Notes under the pieces: generated by a model
What the model was told of the DNA's origin: nothing
Seen by the model: only the letters and a program-made list of their open reading frames with translations
Database searches by the model: none
Made by a program: the position numbers and the translations under genes
In this document: positions 8,067 through 17,240 of the stretch, in pieces
How positions within the stretch are numbered: position 1 is the first letter of the stretch
How the letters are laid out: every line of letters starts with the position of its first letter
Origin: an uncultured bacterium
GTDB lineage: Bacteria; Bacillota; Clostridia; Oscillospirales; Ruminococcaceae
Direction: 5' to 3'
DNA length: 64,000 nt
NCBI GenBank assembly: GCA_905215965.1
Contig: CAJMSD010000002.1
Location: forward strand, 62,001-126,000

Positions 8067-8543
8067 ATGAATACCGATCATGCCGAGACAGCCTGCCGTC
8101 TTTTTGCGGAGGGCTGCAACTGCTCGCAAGCTATTTTCACTGCTTTTACCGACGTTACGGGACTGGATAAGGAAACGGCTCTTACGCTTTCCTCGTCTTT
8201 CGGAGGAGGAATGGGCCGTCTTCGCGAGGTGTGCGGAGCTTGCTCGGGAATGTTTATGGTAGCAGGACTTCTCTATGGCTACAGCGACGTAAACGATATT
8301 TCCCTAAAAACCGAGCATTACAAAAGGATACAGTATCTGGCGGCTCGCTTCAAGGAGCGATACGACACTATCATCTGCCGCGAGCTGCTGAAAAATCTCA
8401 GCGTAAGCAGCGATCCTGTTCCCGAAAAACGCACCGAGCAGTATTACAAGGTCAGACCCTGTGTAAGATTTATCAGAGCAGCCGCCGAGATACTCGACGA
8501 ATATATTCGGGAAAATCCAATTAAAAATAATCGCATTAAATAA
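8067..8543 (+). CDS. C_GCAxxG_C_C family redox protein
   Basis: 158 residues. The family signature is visible as C-NCSQA, FGGGMGRLREVCGACSG and a later CRELL and RPCVRFI, giving the conserved cysteines expected of this putative redox-active family. Function in the family is unknown; the regular cysteine pairs suggest metal or disulfide chemistry. GGAGGAATAATTAAA before the ATG overlaps the end of comF, so it is translated from the same message. A strong terminator follows. Confidence 0.85.
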   Translation: MNTDHAETACRLFAEGCNCSQAIFTAFTDVTGLDKETALTLSSSFGGGMGRLREVCGACSGMFMVAGLLYGYSDVNDISLKTEHYKRIQYLAARFKERYDTIICRELLKNLSVSSDPVPEKRTEQYYKVRPCVRFIRAAAEILDEYIRENPIKNNRIK

Positions 8544-8550
8544 TTAAAAC

Positions 8551-8590
8551 AGCGCCGTACAAATAATGTGCGGCGCTGCCTTTTTATATA
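8551..8590 (+). terminator. Terminator after the C_GCAxxG_C_C gene
   Basis: AGCGCCG (8551-8557) pairs with CGGCGCT (8571-8577), followed by CC and TTTTT. It lies between convergent genes. Confidence 0.8.
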
Positions 8591-8601
8591 TTTATTTTGT
8601 T

Positions 8602-9402
8602 CTACCTTGATTTTTTAAGTACGATCGCCTGACAGCCCTGCGCGTCAAATGCTTCCAGACAATCGGATCTCGAATATACCGTGATCTCGCTTTCGGACAG
8701 CGAATCGCTGAAATAATAGCTGTCGTCATCATAACCTATAAGCAGCAGTGCGTGTTCGGGTCTCATAAATGTAAAGCTTTCTCCGTTCGGAAGTATCCAG
8801 CTTTTTCCTGCCTGCGGCGTATCCATGTACATGGTCGCCCATATCAGGACAGGCACATCAACGGATACATACTTCTTTGCAAGAGCCTCCATATCCGCAT
8901 TTTCAACAATACAGGCAGCCGCTCCCGTTCCGTCAAGATATTCGTTCATGGCTTTTTCAATGACGGGAGCGTAACAGCCGAATCCGTTCTGAGAACGCGG
9001 ATCGCCGATAAAATATTCATACGGACTTTCACCGTAAAGATTTCCGTCTCCTCCGTCAACAGGACGGTCTGTCTGCGGAAGATACCTGTCAATAAATTCG
9101 CCTACAGTAATATCATATCCGTAATAATTCAAAAGAGCCGCAGCAGCCGCGCTCTCACAGCCTGTCGGATAAGCTTCACCCTGATAAATATGCGGAACTC
9201 CTGCTATAACATGGCTTTCATCAACAACAGGCACAGTCGTTTCGATCGTATGAGCAGATGTTTCACTCCCCGAAAGCACTGTTTTGCATTCGACAGAAGC
9301 GTCTTTTTTTGCATTCGGAACTTCGTTGTTGCCAAGCGTCAGAACCGCCGCCCATATCAATGCCGCACCGACTATAATGAATTTTAGTTTTCCTTTTTTC
9401 AT
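8602..9402 (-). CDS. Exported C39-like cysteine peptidase
   Basis: 266 residues from ATG 9402, where MKKGKLKFIIVGAALIWAAV forms a signal peptide or anchor; AAAGGA stands ten bases upstream. The peptidase_C39_2 pattern is clear: YPTGCESAAAAALLNYYG with the catalytic cysteine, a DRYLPQ segment, and PEHALLLIGYDDDSYYFSD with the histidine. Family members are papain-like peptidases, mostly of unknown substrate. It is last in line after a response regulator, a kinase and another exported protein, suggesting an extracytoplasmic target of that two-component system. Confidence 0.8.
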   Translation of the reverse strand: MKKGKLKFIIVGAALIWAAVLTLGNNEVPNAKKDASVECKTVLSGSETSAHTIETTVPVVDESHVIAGVPHIYQGEAYPTGCESAAAAALLNYYGYDITVGEFIDRYLPQTDRPVDGGDGNLYGESPYEYFIGDPRSQNGFGCYAPVIEKAMNEYLDGTGAAACIVENADMEALAKKYVSVDVPVLIWATMYMDTPQAGKSWILPNGESFTFMRPEHALLLIGYDDDSYYFSDSLSESEITVYSRSDCLEAFDAQGCQAIVLKKSR

Positions 9403-9503
9403 GATAAAGATATCCTTTCTTTTTGATATCCTTATCATAAACCCTTATTGCATCATAACTGAGTAATTTTTGAATCAAAATTGTATCATTGCCAAATTCG
9501 TGA

Positions 9504-10322
9504 TTACAAATCGTATTCTTTGACAGGAACTTCTTCAAAGACATTTTTAAATCCGTATATATCGCTTGCAAAGCTCACACCGCAGTAGGTACAGACAAGC
9601 TCGAAGTTGTAAGTTTCGCCGCCGCTTATACAGGTGATCTCATAGCGCTGAAATATTGGCTGATCGTAATCCCTTTCACCAAATAACTCGTCCTCTTCGG
9701 AATAAACAATACCGTCCTCATCTATATACAGGCATTCGGTCTGCTGACATGAAACGCTTATGCCCAAGGAAGCTGTATAATGCTTTATCAGATTTTCAGA
9801 TATAATGACATTGTCAGCAGGAATGCCGGCATAAGACATCTCGTTCGGAGTATATGCTTCAAATGTAAGCACCTCGAGAGTCTGATCGTCGATTAATAGA
9901 ATCATATCAAACGGAAAATCCGTAGCAACTATATTGACCTGCCAGAAAATGTCTCCGTTTCCTTTTGCGTCCCTGTATAAACCTGCGTCTATAAAGTCGA
10001 ACTCAAACGGAAACATACTTTGCGTATCGTCCGAACCCGTAAGCTCCATCAGAAACAGCACAACGGCTTTTCGCACGTCCGATTCATTGGACAGCGTTTT
10101 TGGCTGCTGCGAAAATACGGTTTCATAGCTTGTCGCCAATTCTATCTTCTGAGCCAGCGAAAAATCCTCCCTGAGATTTAATGTAACAGGCGGAAGCGTT
10201 TCCGTATTGACGGCAGCATTTTTAGAATTGGCAACGTCAAGCGCAAGCTCGGGAAGCATGAATCCGGCCGCTATCAAAGCCAAGGTCAGCAGTATTGCAG
10301 TTATTTTTACAAATATTTTCAT
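9504..10322 (-). CDS. Exported protein of unknown function in the two-component operon
   Basis: 272 residues with an N-terminal hydrophobic segment (MKIFVKITAILLTLALIAAG) and no lipobox. The rest is acidic and globular, with no motif I recognise. Its start overlaps the kinase stop by four bases (10319-10322), so it is translated with the kinase and may sense signals or accessory stress for it. Confidence 0.75.
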   Translation of the reverse strand: MKIFVKITAILLTLALIAAGFMLPELALDVANSKNAAVNTETLPPVTLNLREDFSLAQKIELATSYETVFSQQPKTLSNESDVRKAVVLFLMELTGSDDTQSMFPFEFDFIDAGLYRDAKGNGDIFWQVNIVATDFPFDMILLIDDQTLEVLTFEAYTPNEMSYAGIPADNVIISENLIKHYTASLGISVSCQQTECLYIDEDGIVYSEEDELFGERDYDQPIFQRYEITCISGGETYNFELVCTYCGVSFASDIYGFKNVFEEVPVKEYDL

Positions 10323-11716
10323 TTTATTCCGCTCCTTAGCTCAATAATGACCGTTGTTCCCTCGTTTGGCCTGCTTTCAAAACGCATACTGCCGTTGTGA
10401 AGCTTCACTATCTCATTGCAAAGCGAAAGTCCGAGTCCTGCTCCGCCCTGCTTTCGCGAACGCGATTTGTCCACTCGGTAAAACGCTTCGCTGATCTTAT
10501 CAAGCTCTTCCTCGGGAATTCCCCTGCCGTTGTCGGAGATAACAAAACGGCAGCCGTCCTCAAGCATTGTCTGAACCGCATGGACAGAGCCGCCCTTCTC
10601 CATAGATTTTACGGAATTATCGATAACGTTCAGCAGCAGAGATTTCACAAGATCGGGTTCAAGCATACAATGTCCCGTCTCCGTATCGACCTTAAGGAGC
10701 ACGTCGAAGGAATACAATCTGCCAAGCATTGTCTGCGCGGTGTCGTTGAGCAGCTTTGCCGGATTTGCTCTGACAAGCTCAAAATCCTGTTTTTTCAGCA
10801 CGAGCAGATCAAGAAGCTTAAACGACAAGCTTTCCAGACGCTTTCCCTCGCTGAAAATATATTCCGCGCATCTTAACTGCTCCTCCCTTGTAAGCTCGCA
10901 GCTCCTTATCAGGTCGGCGTATCCTATCATGGAAGTCATGGGAGTTTTCAGTTCGTGCGCAAAGCTTCCCATAAAGCGCTCCTGCCGCCGCATACTTTCT
11001 TCAAGCTCGTTAAGCTTTCCGGTAAGGCTGTCCGCCATTTTATTAAAGTCGTCCGCAAGCCTGCCCATTTCATCATTGCTTTTAATTTTGACGCGCATCG
11101 AAAGATCTCCGTCCGCTATTTTACGCGAAACATACGAGAGCTTTTTCAAAGAGCCTGTAAGGAAATACGAGGTAAGAAAGGAAAGCAGCGCTCCGAACAA
11201 TACTATCGCAAGAAATAGTGTTTTGTAGATACGTATCTGGGTATCGCGCATATTATAAATTTCCGATATGTCCTTTGCGGCATCGAGCCACACAAGCTCC
11301 TCGCCGATATAAAACGAGCCGGTAAGCTGCTGATAATGACTGCCGCCGGAATCAAGAATTTTCATGGCGCATTTTGTTTCGTCGGAGCTTGTCTGAAGCG
11401 TCTGATCAAAAGCAAATCCGCCGGACGATTCATACAGTGTGCCGCCGCTGCCGTAAAGCCGCAGGGCTTCCCATTCCGAGCTTTCGTTGTTGAATGAGCT
11501 GAGGATATCGACAAAATCCTGAATTTCCTTCTGCTCGCTGATAGAATTTGCAATAATCAGCGTCGAACAAAGCGAACGGTAATTCTGAAGAGACTGTTCC
11601 TGTTCGCGCCGCAGATTTCCCTGAAATGTAAGAATAATGAGAAGCGTTCCTCCGACGCTGAATATGATCGAAAGCAAAGCCGTTATGCAAATCGTCAGCT
11701 TACTGCGGAATCTCAT
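10319..11716 (-). CDS. HAMP-containing sensor histidine kinase
   Basis: 465 residues. Membrane segment near 8-30, an extracytoplasmic sensor of about 130 residues, a second segment near 165-190, HAMP, then HisKA with SFAHELKTPMTSMIGYADL (phospho-His) and HATPase with N box NVIDNSVKS, DNGRGIPEEEL and GGAGLGLSLC. Its start overlaps the regulator stop by four bases. It should phosphorylate the upstream OmpR-type regulator. No hallmark tells the signal; the linked exported peptidase suggests the cell envelope. Confidence 0.93.
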   Translation of the reverse strand: MRFRSKLTICITALLSIIFSVGGTLLIILTFQGNLRREQEQSLQNYRSLCSTLIIANSISEQKEIQDFVDILSSFNNESSEWEALRLYGSGGTLYESSGGFAFDQTLQTSSDETKCAMKILDSGGSHYQQLTGSFYIGEELVWLDAAKDISEIYNMRDTQIRIYKTLFLAIVLFGALLSFLTSYFLTGSLKKLSYVSRKIADGDLSMRVKIKSNDEMGRLADDFNKMADSLTGKLNELEESMRRQERFMGSFAHELKTPMTSMIGYADLIRSCELTREEQLRCAEYIFSEGKRLESLSFKLLDLLVLKKQDFELVRANPAKLLNDTAQTMLGRLYSFDVLLKVDTETGHCMLEPDLVKSLLLNVIDNSVKSMEKGGSVHAVQTMLEDGCRFVISDNGRGIPEEELDKISEAFYRVDKSRSRKQGGAGLGLSLCNEIVKLHNGSMRFESRPNEGTTVIIELRSGIK

Positions 11717-12372
11717 GTCTTTACTCCTAACCTGTAGCCTACCTTCGGGATAGATTGCAGCTCCGCTTCAAGTCCCACCTTTTTCCTCAAACGCTGAACG
11801 TGAAGATCTACAGTTCGGCTTATACCGTCATATTCTCCTCCCCACACGCGCTCGTATATCGTATCGCGGTACAGAGCGATGTTCGGATTCCTCGCGAAAA
11901 GCAAAAGCAGCTCGTATTCCTTGTTGGTCAGCGGTATCTTAACTCCGTCGCGGCTTACCGTCATGGAAACAGTATCTATCACAAGGCCGCAGACCGAGAT
12001 AGTATCTCCAAGCTTGTGATACCGCCGCAGAACCACCTCAACTCTTGCAACCAGTTCGACAATTTCAAAAGGCTTGACGATATAATCCTCCGCGCCCATT
12101 CTCAGTCCCTTGACCTTATCGTTTACCGAATTTTTGGCAGTAATGAAAATCGTCGGTATTTCAAGGCTTTTGCTGTATTCCAGCAGCGAATATCCGTCCG
12201 CGCCCGGAAGCATTATATCAAGCAGAAGAAGATCAAAGCTTTCGCGCTCGAGCAGATCGGCAGCTTCGATACCGTCATAAACGCAGGTACAGCTATAGCC
12301 GTACTTTGTCAGGCTCATGCGTATCAGATTGGCTATCGGCTCTTCATCTTCGACAATGCAAACTTTTATCAT
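11713..12372 (-). CDS. OmpR/PhoB family response regulator
   Basis: 219 residues. Receiver domain with acidic pocket VEDEEP, phospho-acceptor LLLDIMLPGADGYS, and conserved TAKNSVNDKVKGLRMGAEDYIVKPF. The C-terminal winged helix reads LTNKEYELLLLFARNPN ... VDLHVQRLRKKVG. First gene of a four-gene run (regulator, kinase, exported protein, C39-like peptidase), each junction tight. GGGGAGGAAC precedes the ATG. Confidence 0.95.
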   Translation of the reverse strand: MIKVCIVEDEEPIANLIRMSLTKYGYSCTCVYDGIEAADLLERESFDLLLLDIMLPGADGYSLLEYSKSLEIPTIFITAKNSVNDKVKGLRMGAEDYIVKPFEIVELVARVEVVLRRYHKLGDTISVCGLVIDTVSMTVSRDGVKIPLTNKEYELLLLFARNPNIALYRDTIYERVWGGEYDGISRTVDLHVQRLRKKVGLEAELQSIPKVGYRLGVKT

Positions 12373-12492
12373 TTCAGTTCCTCCCCATACAACCGCGCAA
12401 TTTCTTTATCACAAATAAAATACATCTAAAATGTATCATATTTGTATCAAGTTATATGATAACATAAAACTGAAATAAAATCTACAGATTTT

Positions 12493-13794
12493 TTAATTTT
12501 CAGGAAGATCTCCGTTGGCAGGATTATCAAGCAGTTTTCCGTTTGAGTCGAACCTCGAGCCGTGACAAGCGCAGTCCCACGAATGCTCGGCTTTGTTCCA
12601 TTTCAGAGAGCAGCCAAGGTGCGGACAGCGTCTGCCTCCAAAGGTAAGGAGATTTTTTACAGCCTCAAATCCGTTTATAAAAAGCTGAGGCTTCAGAATG
12701 CTTCTTGACGGACTGAATATTTCCGAAAATTCGTTTTTTCTGCCGCCTATCATGTCGCTGAGAATAACAGCCGAGAGCATTGCTCCCGTCATTCCCCATT
12801 TATTGAAGCCTGATGCCACGTATATCCCCGATGTTCCCTTTGAATATTCGCCGATGTAAGGAATTCCGTCAAGGCTCATGCAGTCCTGCGCCGCCCAATG
12901 GCAGACCTCCTTTGCATTGGGATAATGCCGCCTTGTAAATTCACGAAGCTCGCTCCAGTTTCCTCCGCTTTTTCCTGTACGGTGACTTCCTCCGCCGATA
13001 AGCAGATATTCCTTATAATTGCGAAAGGAGAGCCCGTATCCGCTTTCGTCAAGATACATTCCTCCCACATTTTGAGCGTTTTCCAGAGCGATAACATAGG
13101 AACGATGCTGATAAAGCTTCAGGAAGTAGCTGCCATGCTTGTTAAGGAAAGGAAAATGCGTTGCGACAACGATATTCTTTGCCGTTACCGTTCCGCTATC
13201 GGTAACGGCAGTATTTCCTTTCAGCTCGCGGACGAGGCTGTTTTCAAAGATATTAAGCTCTCCGGCTATAGCCGAGATAAATTTTAAGGGATTAAACTGC
13301 GCCTGATCCGCAAATCTTACAGCTCCGACAGTTTTCACGGGCAGAGTAAGATCTTCGCACAGCTCTGCCGCATATCCGATTTTGTGCAGAGCTTCCAGCT
13401 CGCGCTCGATCATCGCTCTGTTATCCAAGGAATAGACATAGCTGTCCTTTATTTCAAGCTCGCAGTCGATATTCCTGCTGATATCTATTAGCTTTTGCAT
13501 TGCATAACGATTTGCTTCAAGATAACCCTTAGCCGTTTCCATGCCGCATTTTTCCAAAAGCTTATTATAGATCAGTCCGTGCTGAATTGTAATTTTAGCT
13601 GTCGTGCCGGAAGTTGTTCCGCCGCAGATACGCTCCTTTTCAAGCAGAATGCAGTCTATCCCCTTTTCTTTGAGCATATATGCCGTAAGAATACCTGCAA
13701 TACCGCCGCCGATTATCAGCACATCGGTTTTATGATCGCCTGTCAGACTTTGAAATTCAGGCAGCTTTACGTCCTTTTTCCATATTGATTCCAT
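12493..13794 (-). CDS. FAD-dependent oxidoreductase with C-terminal Rieske [2Fe-2S] domain
   Basis: 433 residues. A Rossmann FAD motif near the N-terminus (DVLIIGGGIAGILTAYML), a DAO-type core with TSGTTAKITIQHG, and a Rieske centre CPHLGCSL ... CACHGSRFD. Relatives such as Bacillus YhfW are about 500 residues; here the protein ends a few residues after the cluster-binding loop (NPANGDLPEN), so the last Rieske strands are shortened. The substrate is unknown. AAAGGAG precedes the ATG. It is a single gene between two terminators. Confidence 0.88.
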   Translation of the reverse strand: MESIWKKDVKLPEFQSLTGDHKTDVLIIGGGIAGILTAYMLKEKGIDCILLEKERICGGTTSGTTAKITIQHGLIYNKLLEKCGMETAKGYLEANRYAMQKLIDISRNIDCELEIKDSYVYSLDNRAMIERELEALHKIGYAAELCEDLTLPVKTVGAVRFADQAQFNPLKFISAIAGELNIFENSLVRELKGNTAVTDSGTVTAKNIVVATHFPFLNKHGSYFLKLYQHRSYVIALENAQNVGGMYLDESGYGLSFRNYKEYLLIGGGSHRTGKSGGNWSELREFTRRHYPNAKEVCHWAAQDCMSLDGIPYIGEYSKGTSGIYVASGFNKWGMTGAMLSAVILSDMIGGRKNEFSEIFSPSRSILKPQLFINGFEAVKNLLTFGGRRCPHLGCSLKWNKAEHSWDCACHGSRFDSNGKLLDNPANGDLPEN

Positions 13795-13817
13795 AAAAAT
13801 CTCCTTTATTGATTATC

Positions 13818-13852
13818 AAAAAACGCCGTTCAACTTTAGTCGATCGGCGTTT
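13818..13852 (-). terminator. Terminator of the 91-residue gene
   Basis: On the minus strand AAACGCCG and CGGCGTTT form an 8-bp stem followed by TTTGATA. Confidence 0.65.
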
Positions 13853-13888
13853 GATTGCTTAGAAAATCCGTTTAACGGATAGTTTGAA

Positions 13889-14164
13889 TCACAGATCCTG
13901 AATATCTGCCGCTGTCAGGTCGTTTTCGATATTGTCCCTTGCAAGATCGTTGTCAATGACCGCATAAACGTCCGAGACAGGTCTTTCGTCCGAGTGCGGA
14001 ACAGAATGATAAACCTTTTGAGCAGGAGGTTCGGTTCCGGCAATTATCGGATTTGCTTTTTCTTTGCCATGCTTAGCTTTTCCCTGAATTTCAGGTACTG
14101 CGGCAGCCTCGCTGTATGAGTGGATATGGGTGCGTTCGGGACGCTTCATTCCCTTTTTTGACAT
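13889..14164 (-). CDS. Small hydrophilic protein of unknown function
   Basis: 91 residues, basic at the N-terminus (MSKKGMKRPERTH) and acidic at the C-terminus (DNDLARDNIENDLTAADIQDL), with a middle rich in Lys, Pro and Gln (PEIQGKAKHGKEKANPI). It has no membrane segment and no recognised domain and is probably largely unstructured. AGGTGATTACTC before the ATG and its own terminator support a real gene. Function not recognised. Confidence 0.7.
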   Translation of the reverse strand: MSKKGMKRPERTHIHSYSEAAAVPEIQGKAKHGKEKANPIIAGTEPPAQKVYHSVPHSDERPVSDVYAVIDNDLARDNIENDLTAADIQDL

Positions 14165-14264
14165 GAGTAATCACCTCGCAGTTAGTATGTGCAGACAGCC
14201 GAATATTATACTTATTGTTTCATTGTTATTTTATGAATACCGCACAAAATTCATCTTTGTACGC

Positions 14265-14293
14265 TTGACATTTTTTTGGTTTTCCGGTATAAT
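14265..14293 (+). promoter_or_regulatory. Consensus promoter for a short terminated transcript
   Basis: TTGACA (14265-14270), 17-base spacer, TATAAT (14288-14293): a perfect sigma-A promoter. Confidence 0.75.
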
Positions 14294-14299
14294 AATTAT

Positions 14300-14353
14300 G
14301 TCGAACAGCTGAAAGAGCGTAGAATCACGACGATTCTGCGCTCTTGTTTTTTT
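14300..14353 (+). ncRNA. Candidate 50-nt small RNA or attenuated leader
   Basis: Starting about seven bases after the perfect -10, the transcript meets a near-perfect hairpin (AGAGCG-T-AGAATC pairing with GATTCT-G-CGCTCT) followed by G and seven Ts. Either this is a free small RNA, or the terminator controls read-through into the MATE gene 270 bases downstream. Confidence 0.5.
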
Positions 14354-14623
14354 GCGTTCTTCGCAGTTTTCAGGCAGCTTTCTCTCGGATAAAGACTCCA
14401 AAATAATTATAGCGGCATAATAAGAACCTGTTTTCATAAGCTGCAGCACACGTCTTTTCGACAACTTTTTGTCGCTGACTGCGTTAAAAGTCCTTGCCAT
14501 ACGAAAGTATGTCAAGAACTTTTGCCTTGTTATCTACAAAACCTTGTCGAAAATCCGCACACTTATCTTGTAAAGACAGGTTCTAAAAAATCTATCGCCG
14601 CTGCACAATATCAGGAGGCATTT
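14354..14623 (+). other. Structured leader region before the MATE gene
   Basis: 270 bases without a convincing gene. It holds a 17-bp imperfect inverted repeat closed by GAAA (14486-14523), a GACAA/TTGTC hairpin (about 14458-14471) and a distant inverted pair GAACCTGT / ACAGGTTC. These may be leader RNA structures; no known riboswitch class was recognised. Confidence 0.4.
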
Positions 14624-16063
14624 ATGAATCGTTCAGAAACAAATCAATACTTGGGAAAAGAAAAGATCTCAAAGCTTATGCTGAAATTTTCCGTTCCGTG
14701 CGTACTTTCTCTTTTAGTCAGCGCGCTCTATAATATTGTCGATCAGATCTTCATTGGCAACAGCGAGCTGAGTACTCTCGGAAATGCGGCAACAGGCGTT
14801 GTCTTTCCGATTTTCATTATCGCGCAGGCATTTGCCTGGTGCTTCGGAGATGGCTGCGCTGCGTATCTTAATATCTGTCAGGGAAAAAACGATACTAAAT
14901 CTTCGCATAAAGCAATCGGTACGGGCATCGTAATTACATTAATTTCAAGCCTTGTGCTGATAGCGGTATTCTTTCCGCTGAAAACTCAGCTTTTAACGCT
15001 TTTCGGCGCGTCGGGCAATACAATTGACATGGCTGTGGAATATTTTAATATTATTTTATCATTTTTTCCGATATATATGATATCAAATATGATGAACGCC
15101 GTTATTCGTGCGGACGGAAGTCCCTCATGGTCAATGACTTCCATGCTGCTTGGCGCGGTTATCAATATTATTTTAGACCCGGTGTTTATCTTCGCATTGC
15201 ATTGGGGCATGAAAGGCGCAGCTCTTGCCACCGTTATCGGACAATGCGTTTCCTTTGTCATCAGCTTCATCTATTTCTTCCGCACAAAGACCTTTAAGCT
15301 GAGCAAGGAAAGCTTTATTCCCGATCTCAAAGCATTTTCTGGAGCATTGAAGCTGGGAATGTCCTCATTCGTAACACAGATGACAATTGTAGTAATTTCT
15401 CTTGTCTGCAATATCATGCTGGCGAAATACGGTGCAATGTCACAGTACGGCGTGGATATTCCTATCGCCGTTATCGGTATCGAGAGCAAGGTATTTACTG
15501 TTGTTATCAACATAGTTGTAGGTATTGTTCTTGGCTGTCAGCCGATCATCGGGTATAACATCGGCGCAAAAAACTACGGCAGAGTAAAGTCGCTGTACAA
15601 ATCTATCCTTATGTGTACGATCATTATCGGAGCAATTTCCACCGCGCTGTTTGAATTTGCTCCAAGACCTGTCGCCGGTATTTTCGGAACGCCTACAAAC
15701 ATTCCGAATCCCGAGGATTACTGGATATTTGCGGAAAAGACCTTCCGCATATTCCTTTCTTTTGTTACATTCACCTGCATTATTAAAATGACGTCTATCT
15801 TTTTTCAGGCGGTCGGAAAACCGATACAGGCTATCGTTTCGTCAATGATACGCGATATCGTCTGCTTTATTCCGCTGATACTTATTCTTCCAAGATTTTT
15901 CGGCATTGAAGGAATTTTATTTGCTGCTCCCGCTGCCGATTTTATCGCAATGATCGCAGCCGCATCATTGACCGCAGTATTTTTCAAGTCGATCAAGGAA
16001 AGCTCCGTCAAAGAAAAATCGGACGCCGTATTGCAGCCGTTACAAGCTGCCACTGTCAATTAA
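14624..16063 (+). CDS. MATE family multidrug/cation antiporter
   Basis: 479 residues from ATG 14624, with CAGGAGG five bases upstream; the frame is open further up but without an SD. Twelve hydrophobic segments in two halves, with the MATE hallmarks LVSALYNIVDQIFIGN near the start, SPSWSMTSMLLGAVINIILDP and GAKNYGRVKSLYKSIL. These membrane proteins export drugs or metabolites using Na+ or H+. A short terminated leader upstream hints at attenuation control. Substrate not determinable. Confidence 0.93.
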   Translation: MNRSETNQYLGKEKISKLMLKFSVPCVLSLLVSALYNIVDQIFIGNSELSTLGNAATGVVFPIFIIAQAFAWCFGDGCAAYLNICQGKNDTKSSHKAIGTGIVITLISSLVLIAVFFPLKTQLLTLFGASGNTIDMAVEYFNIILSFFPIYMISNMMNAVIRADGSPSWSMTSMLLGAVINIILDPVFIFALHWGMKGAALATVIGQCVSFVISFIYFFRTKTFKLSKESFIPDLKAFSGALKLGMSSFVTQMTIVVISLVCNIMLAKYGAMSQYGVDIPIAVIGIESKVFTVVINIVVGIVLGCQPIIGYNIGAKNYGRVKSLYKSILMCTIIIGAISTALFEFAPRPVAGIFGTPTNIPNPEDYWIFAEKTFRIFLSFVTFTCIIKMTSIFFQAVGKPIQAIVSSMIRDIVCFIPLILILPRFFGIEGILFAAPAADFIAMIAAASLTAVFFKSIKESSVKEKSDAVLQPLQAATVN

Positions 16064-16069
16064 AAAACA

Positions 16070-16270
16070 TTTTTTGCATTTAGGTGACTCCCTACGGTGA
16101 AGAGAGATGCCTGAAAGGCAGAGGGTACGGTCGACCGTTGGGAAACGCTCTCTCTTGCAGAGCGCCTTATTTGGGGAATTTTGCCGTCTGCTGACGGCGA
16201 CCAAGGCTCTGCCTTTGGAAACCGCAAGCCTTTAAAAAGGCTTGACCTAAACTTCATTTTTATGCTCACA
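16070..16270. repeat. Dispersed intergenic repeat (GAGGGTACGG-type, copy 1)
   Basis: Contains GTGACTCCCTACGGTG, GAGGGTACGG-CGACCGTTGGGA, an inverted CGCTCTCTC-TTGC-AGAGCGCC and a closing AAGCCTTTAAAAAGGCTTGACC hairpin (12-base halves). Parts recur at 20.2 kb and 56.6 kb. No real gene lies in this stretch. Confidence 0.75.
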
Positions 16271-16328
16271 TCAGAAATACAGTGACTTTTCCGACAATCT
16301 CAAGCAACCGCCGCTATCCCATCGTTGT

Positions 16329-16357
16329 TTGACAGCACCGCAATTATGTGATAAAAT
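16329..16357 (+). promoter_or_regulatory. Promoter of the SpoU methylase gene
   Basis: TTGACA (16329-16334), 17-base spacer ending TGA, TAAAAT (16352-16357). Confidence 0.7.
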
Positions 16358-16420
16358 AATAAAAAAATACGTCCGTGCCGGGACGATTAACAGGTTCTAA
16401 GGCTCAAAAGGAGTAAAATT

Positions 16421-17233
16421 ATGCCCGAAATTATTGAGATACACGATCTTTCCTCCAAGGAATTAATACCTTACGCCGCAAGCAACGAGGTTCAGCTGAA
16501 ACGCTTTTTTGAACCGGGGCTTGGAATTTTTATCGCAGAAAGTCCCAAGGTCATACGCCTGGCTCTCGATGCGGGATACAAGCCGCTTTCAATTCTTATC
16601 GAAAGAAAATACATAAACGGTCAGGCAAGGGACATAATCGAACGCTGCGGAAATATTCCCGTTTATACCGCCGATAGCGATGTGCTCACTCAGCTTACGG
16701 GTTATAAGCTTACGCAGGGAGTTCTTTGCGCAATGAGACGCAGGGAGCTGCTGTCCGTTGATGAGATTTGCAGCAAAGCCTCGCGCATTGCCGTTCTTGA
16801 AGATATTATGAATCAGACAAATGTGGGAGCTATTTTCCGATCGGCTGCGGCGCTGGATATCGACGCTGTCCTGCTTACTTCGGCTTGCAGCGATCCTCTG
16901 TACCGCCGTTCGGTGCGCGTCAGTATGGGAACGGTTTTCAAGCTTCCGTGGGCATATTTTGAATGCCGGTCTCCTGAATATGTATCCCAATTGAAAGCTT
17001 TCGGATTTTCAACTGTGGCAATGGCTCTTCACAGCAATACCGTGGATATCGATGATCCTATCCTGCGGTCGAAAGAAAAAATCGCGCTGATCCTCGGAAC
17101 TGAGGGAGAGGGACTAAAGGAATCCACTATTGAAAGCTGCGATCACACGGTAAAGATCCCTATGGCAAACGGCGTAGATTCGCTTAATGTTGCCGCCGCG
17201 AGCGCGGTTGCTTTCTGGCAGCTGAGAAAATAA
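16421..17233 (+). CDS. TrmH/SpoU family RNA 2'-O-methyltransferase
   Basis: 270 residues. An N-terminal substrate-binding part (EVQLKRFFEPGLGIFIAESPKVIRLAL) precedes the SPOUT knot domain with motif 1 NQTNVGAIFRSAAAL, motif 2 ALILGTEGEGL and motif 3 IPMANGVDSLNVAAASAVAFWQL. It methylates a ribose in rRNA or tRNA with SAM; the exact nucleotide cannot be read from sequence. AAAGGAG precedes the ATG. Confidence 0.92.
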   Translation: MPEIIEIHDLSSKELIPYAASNEVQLKRFFEPGLGIFIAESPKVIRLALDAGYKPLSILIERKYINGQARDIIERCGNIPVYTADSDVLTQLTGYKLTQGVLCAMRRRELLSVDEICSKASRIAVLEDIMNQTNVGAIFRSAAALDIDAVLLTSACSDPLYRRSVRVSMGTVFKLPWAYFECRSPEYVSQLKAFGFSTVAMALHSNTVDIDDPILRSKEKIALILGTEGEGLKESTIESCDHTVKIPMANGVDSLNVAAASAVAFWQLRK

Positions 17234-17240
17234 CGAATAA

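Noticed and set aside
14231..14515. 94-residue minus-strand frame (MARTFNAVSDKKLSKRR-like)
   Set aside because: It runs through the consensus promoter and terminator on the other strand and lacks an SD. It could be a remnant of a mobile-element gene, but I cannot support it.
16060..16269. 69-residue minus-strand frame
   Set aside because: Made entirely of the dispersed intergenic repeat.
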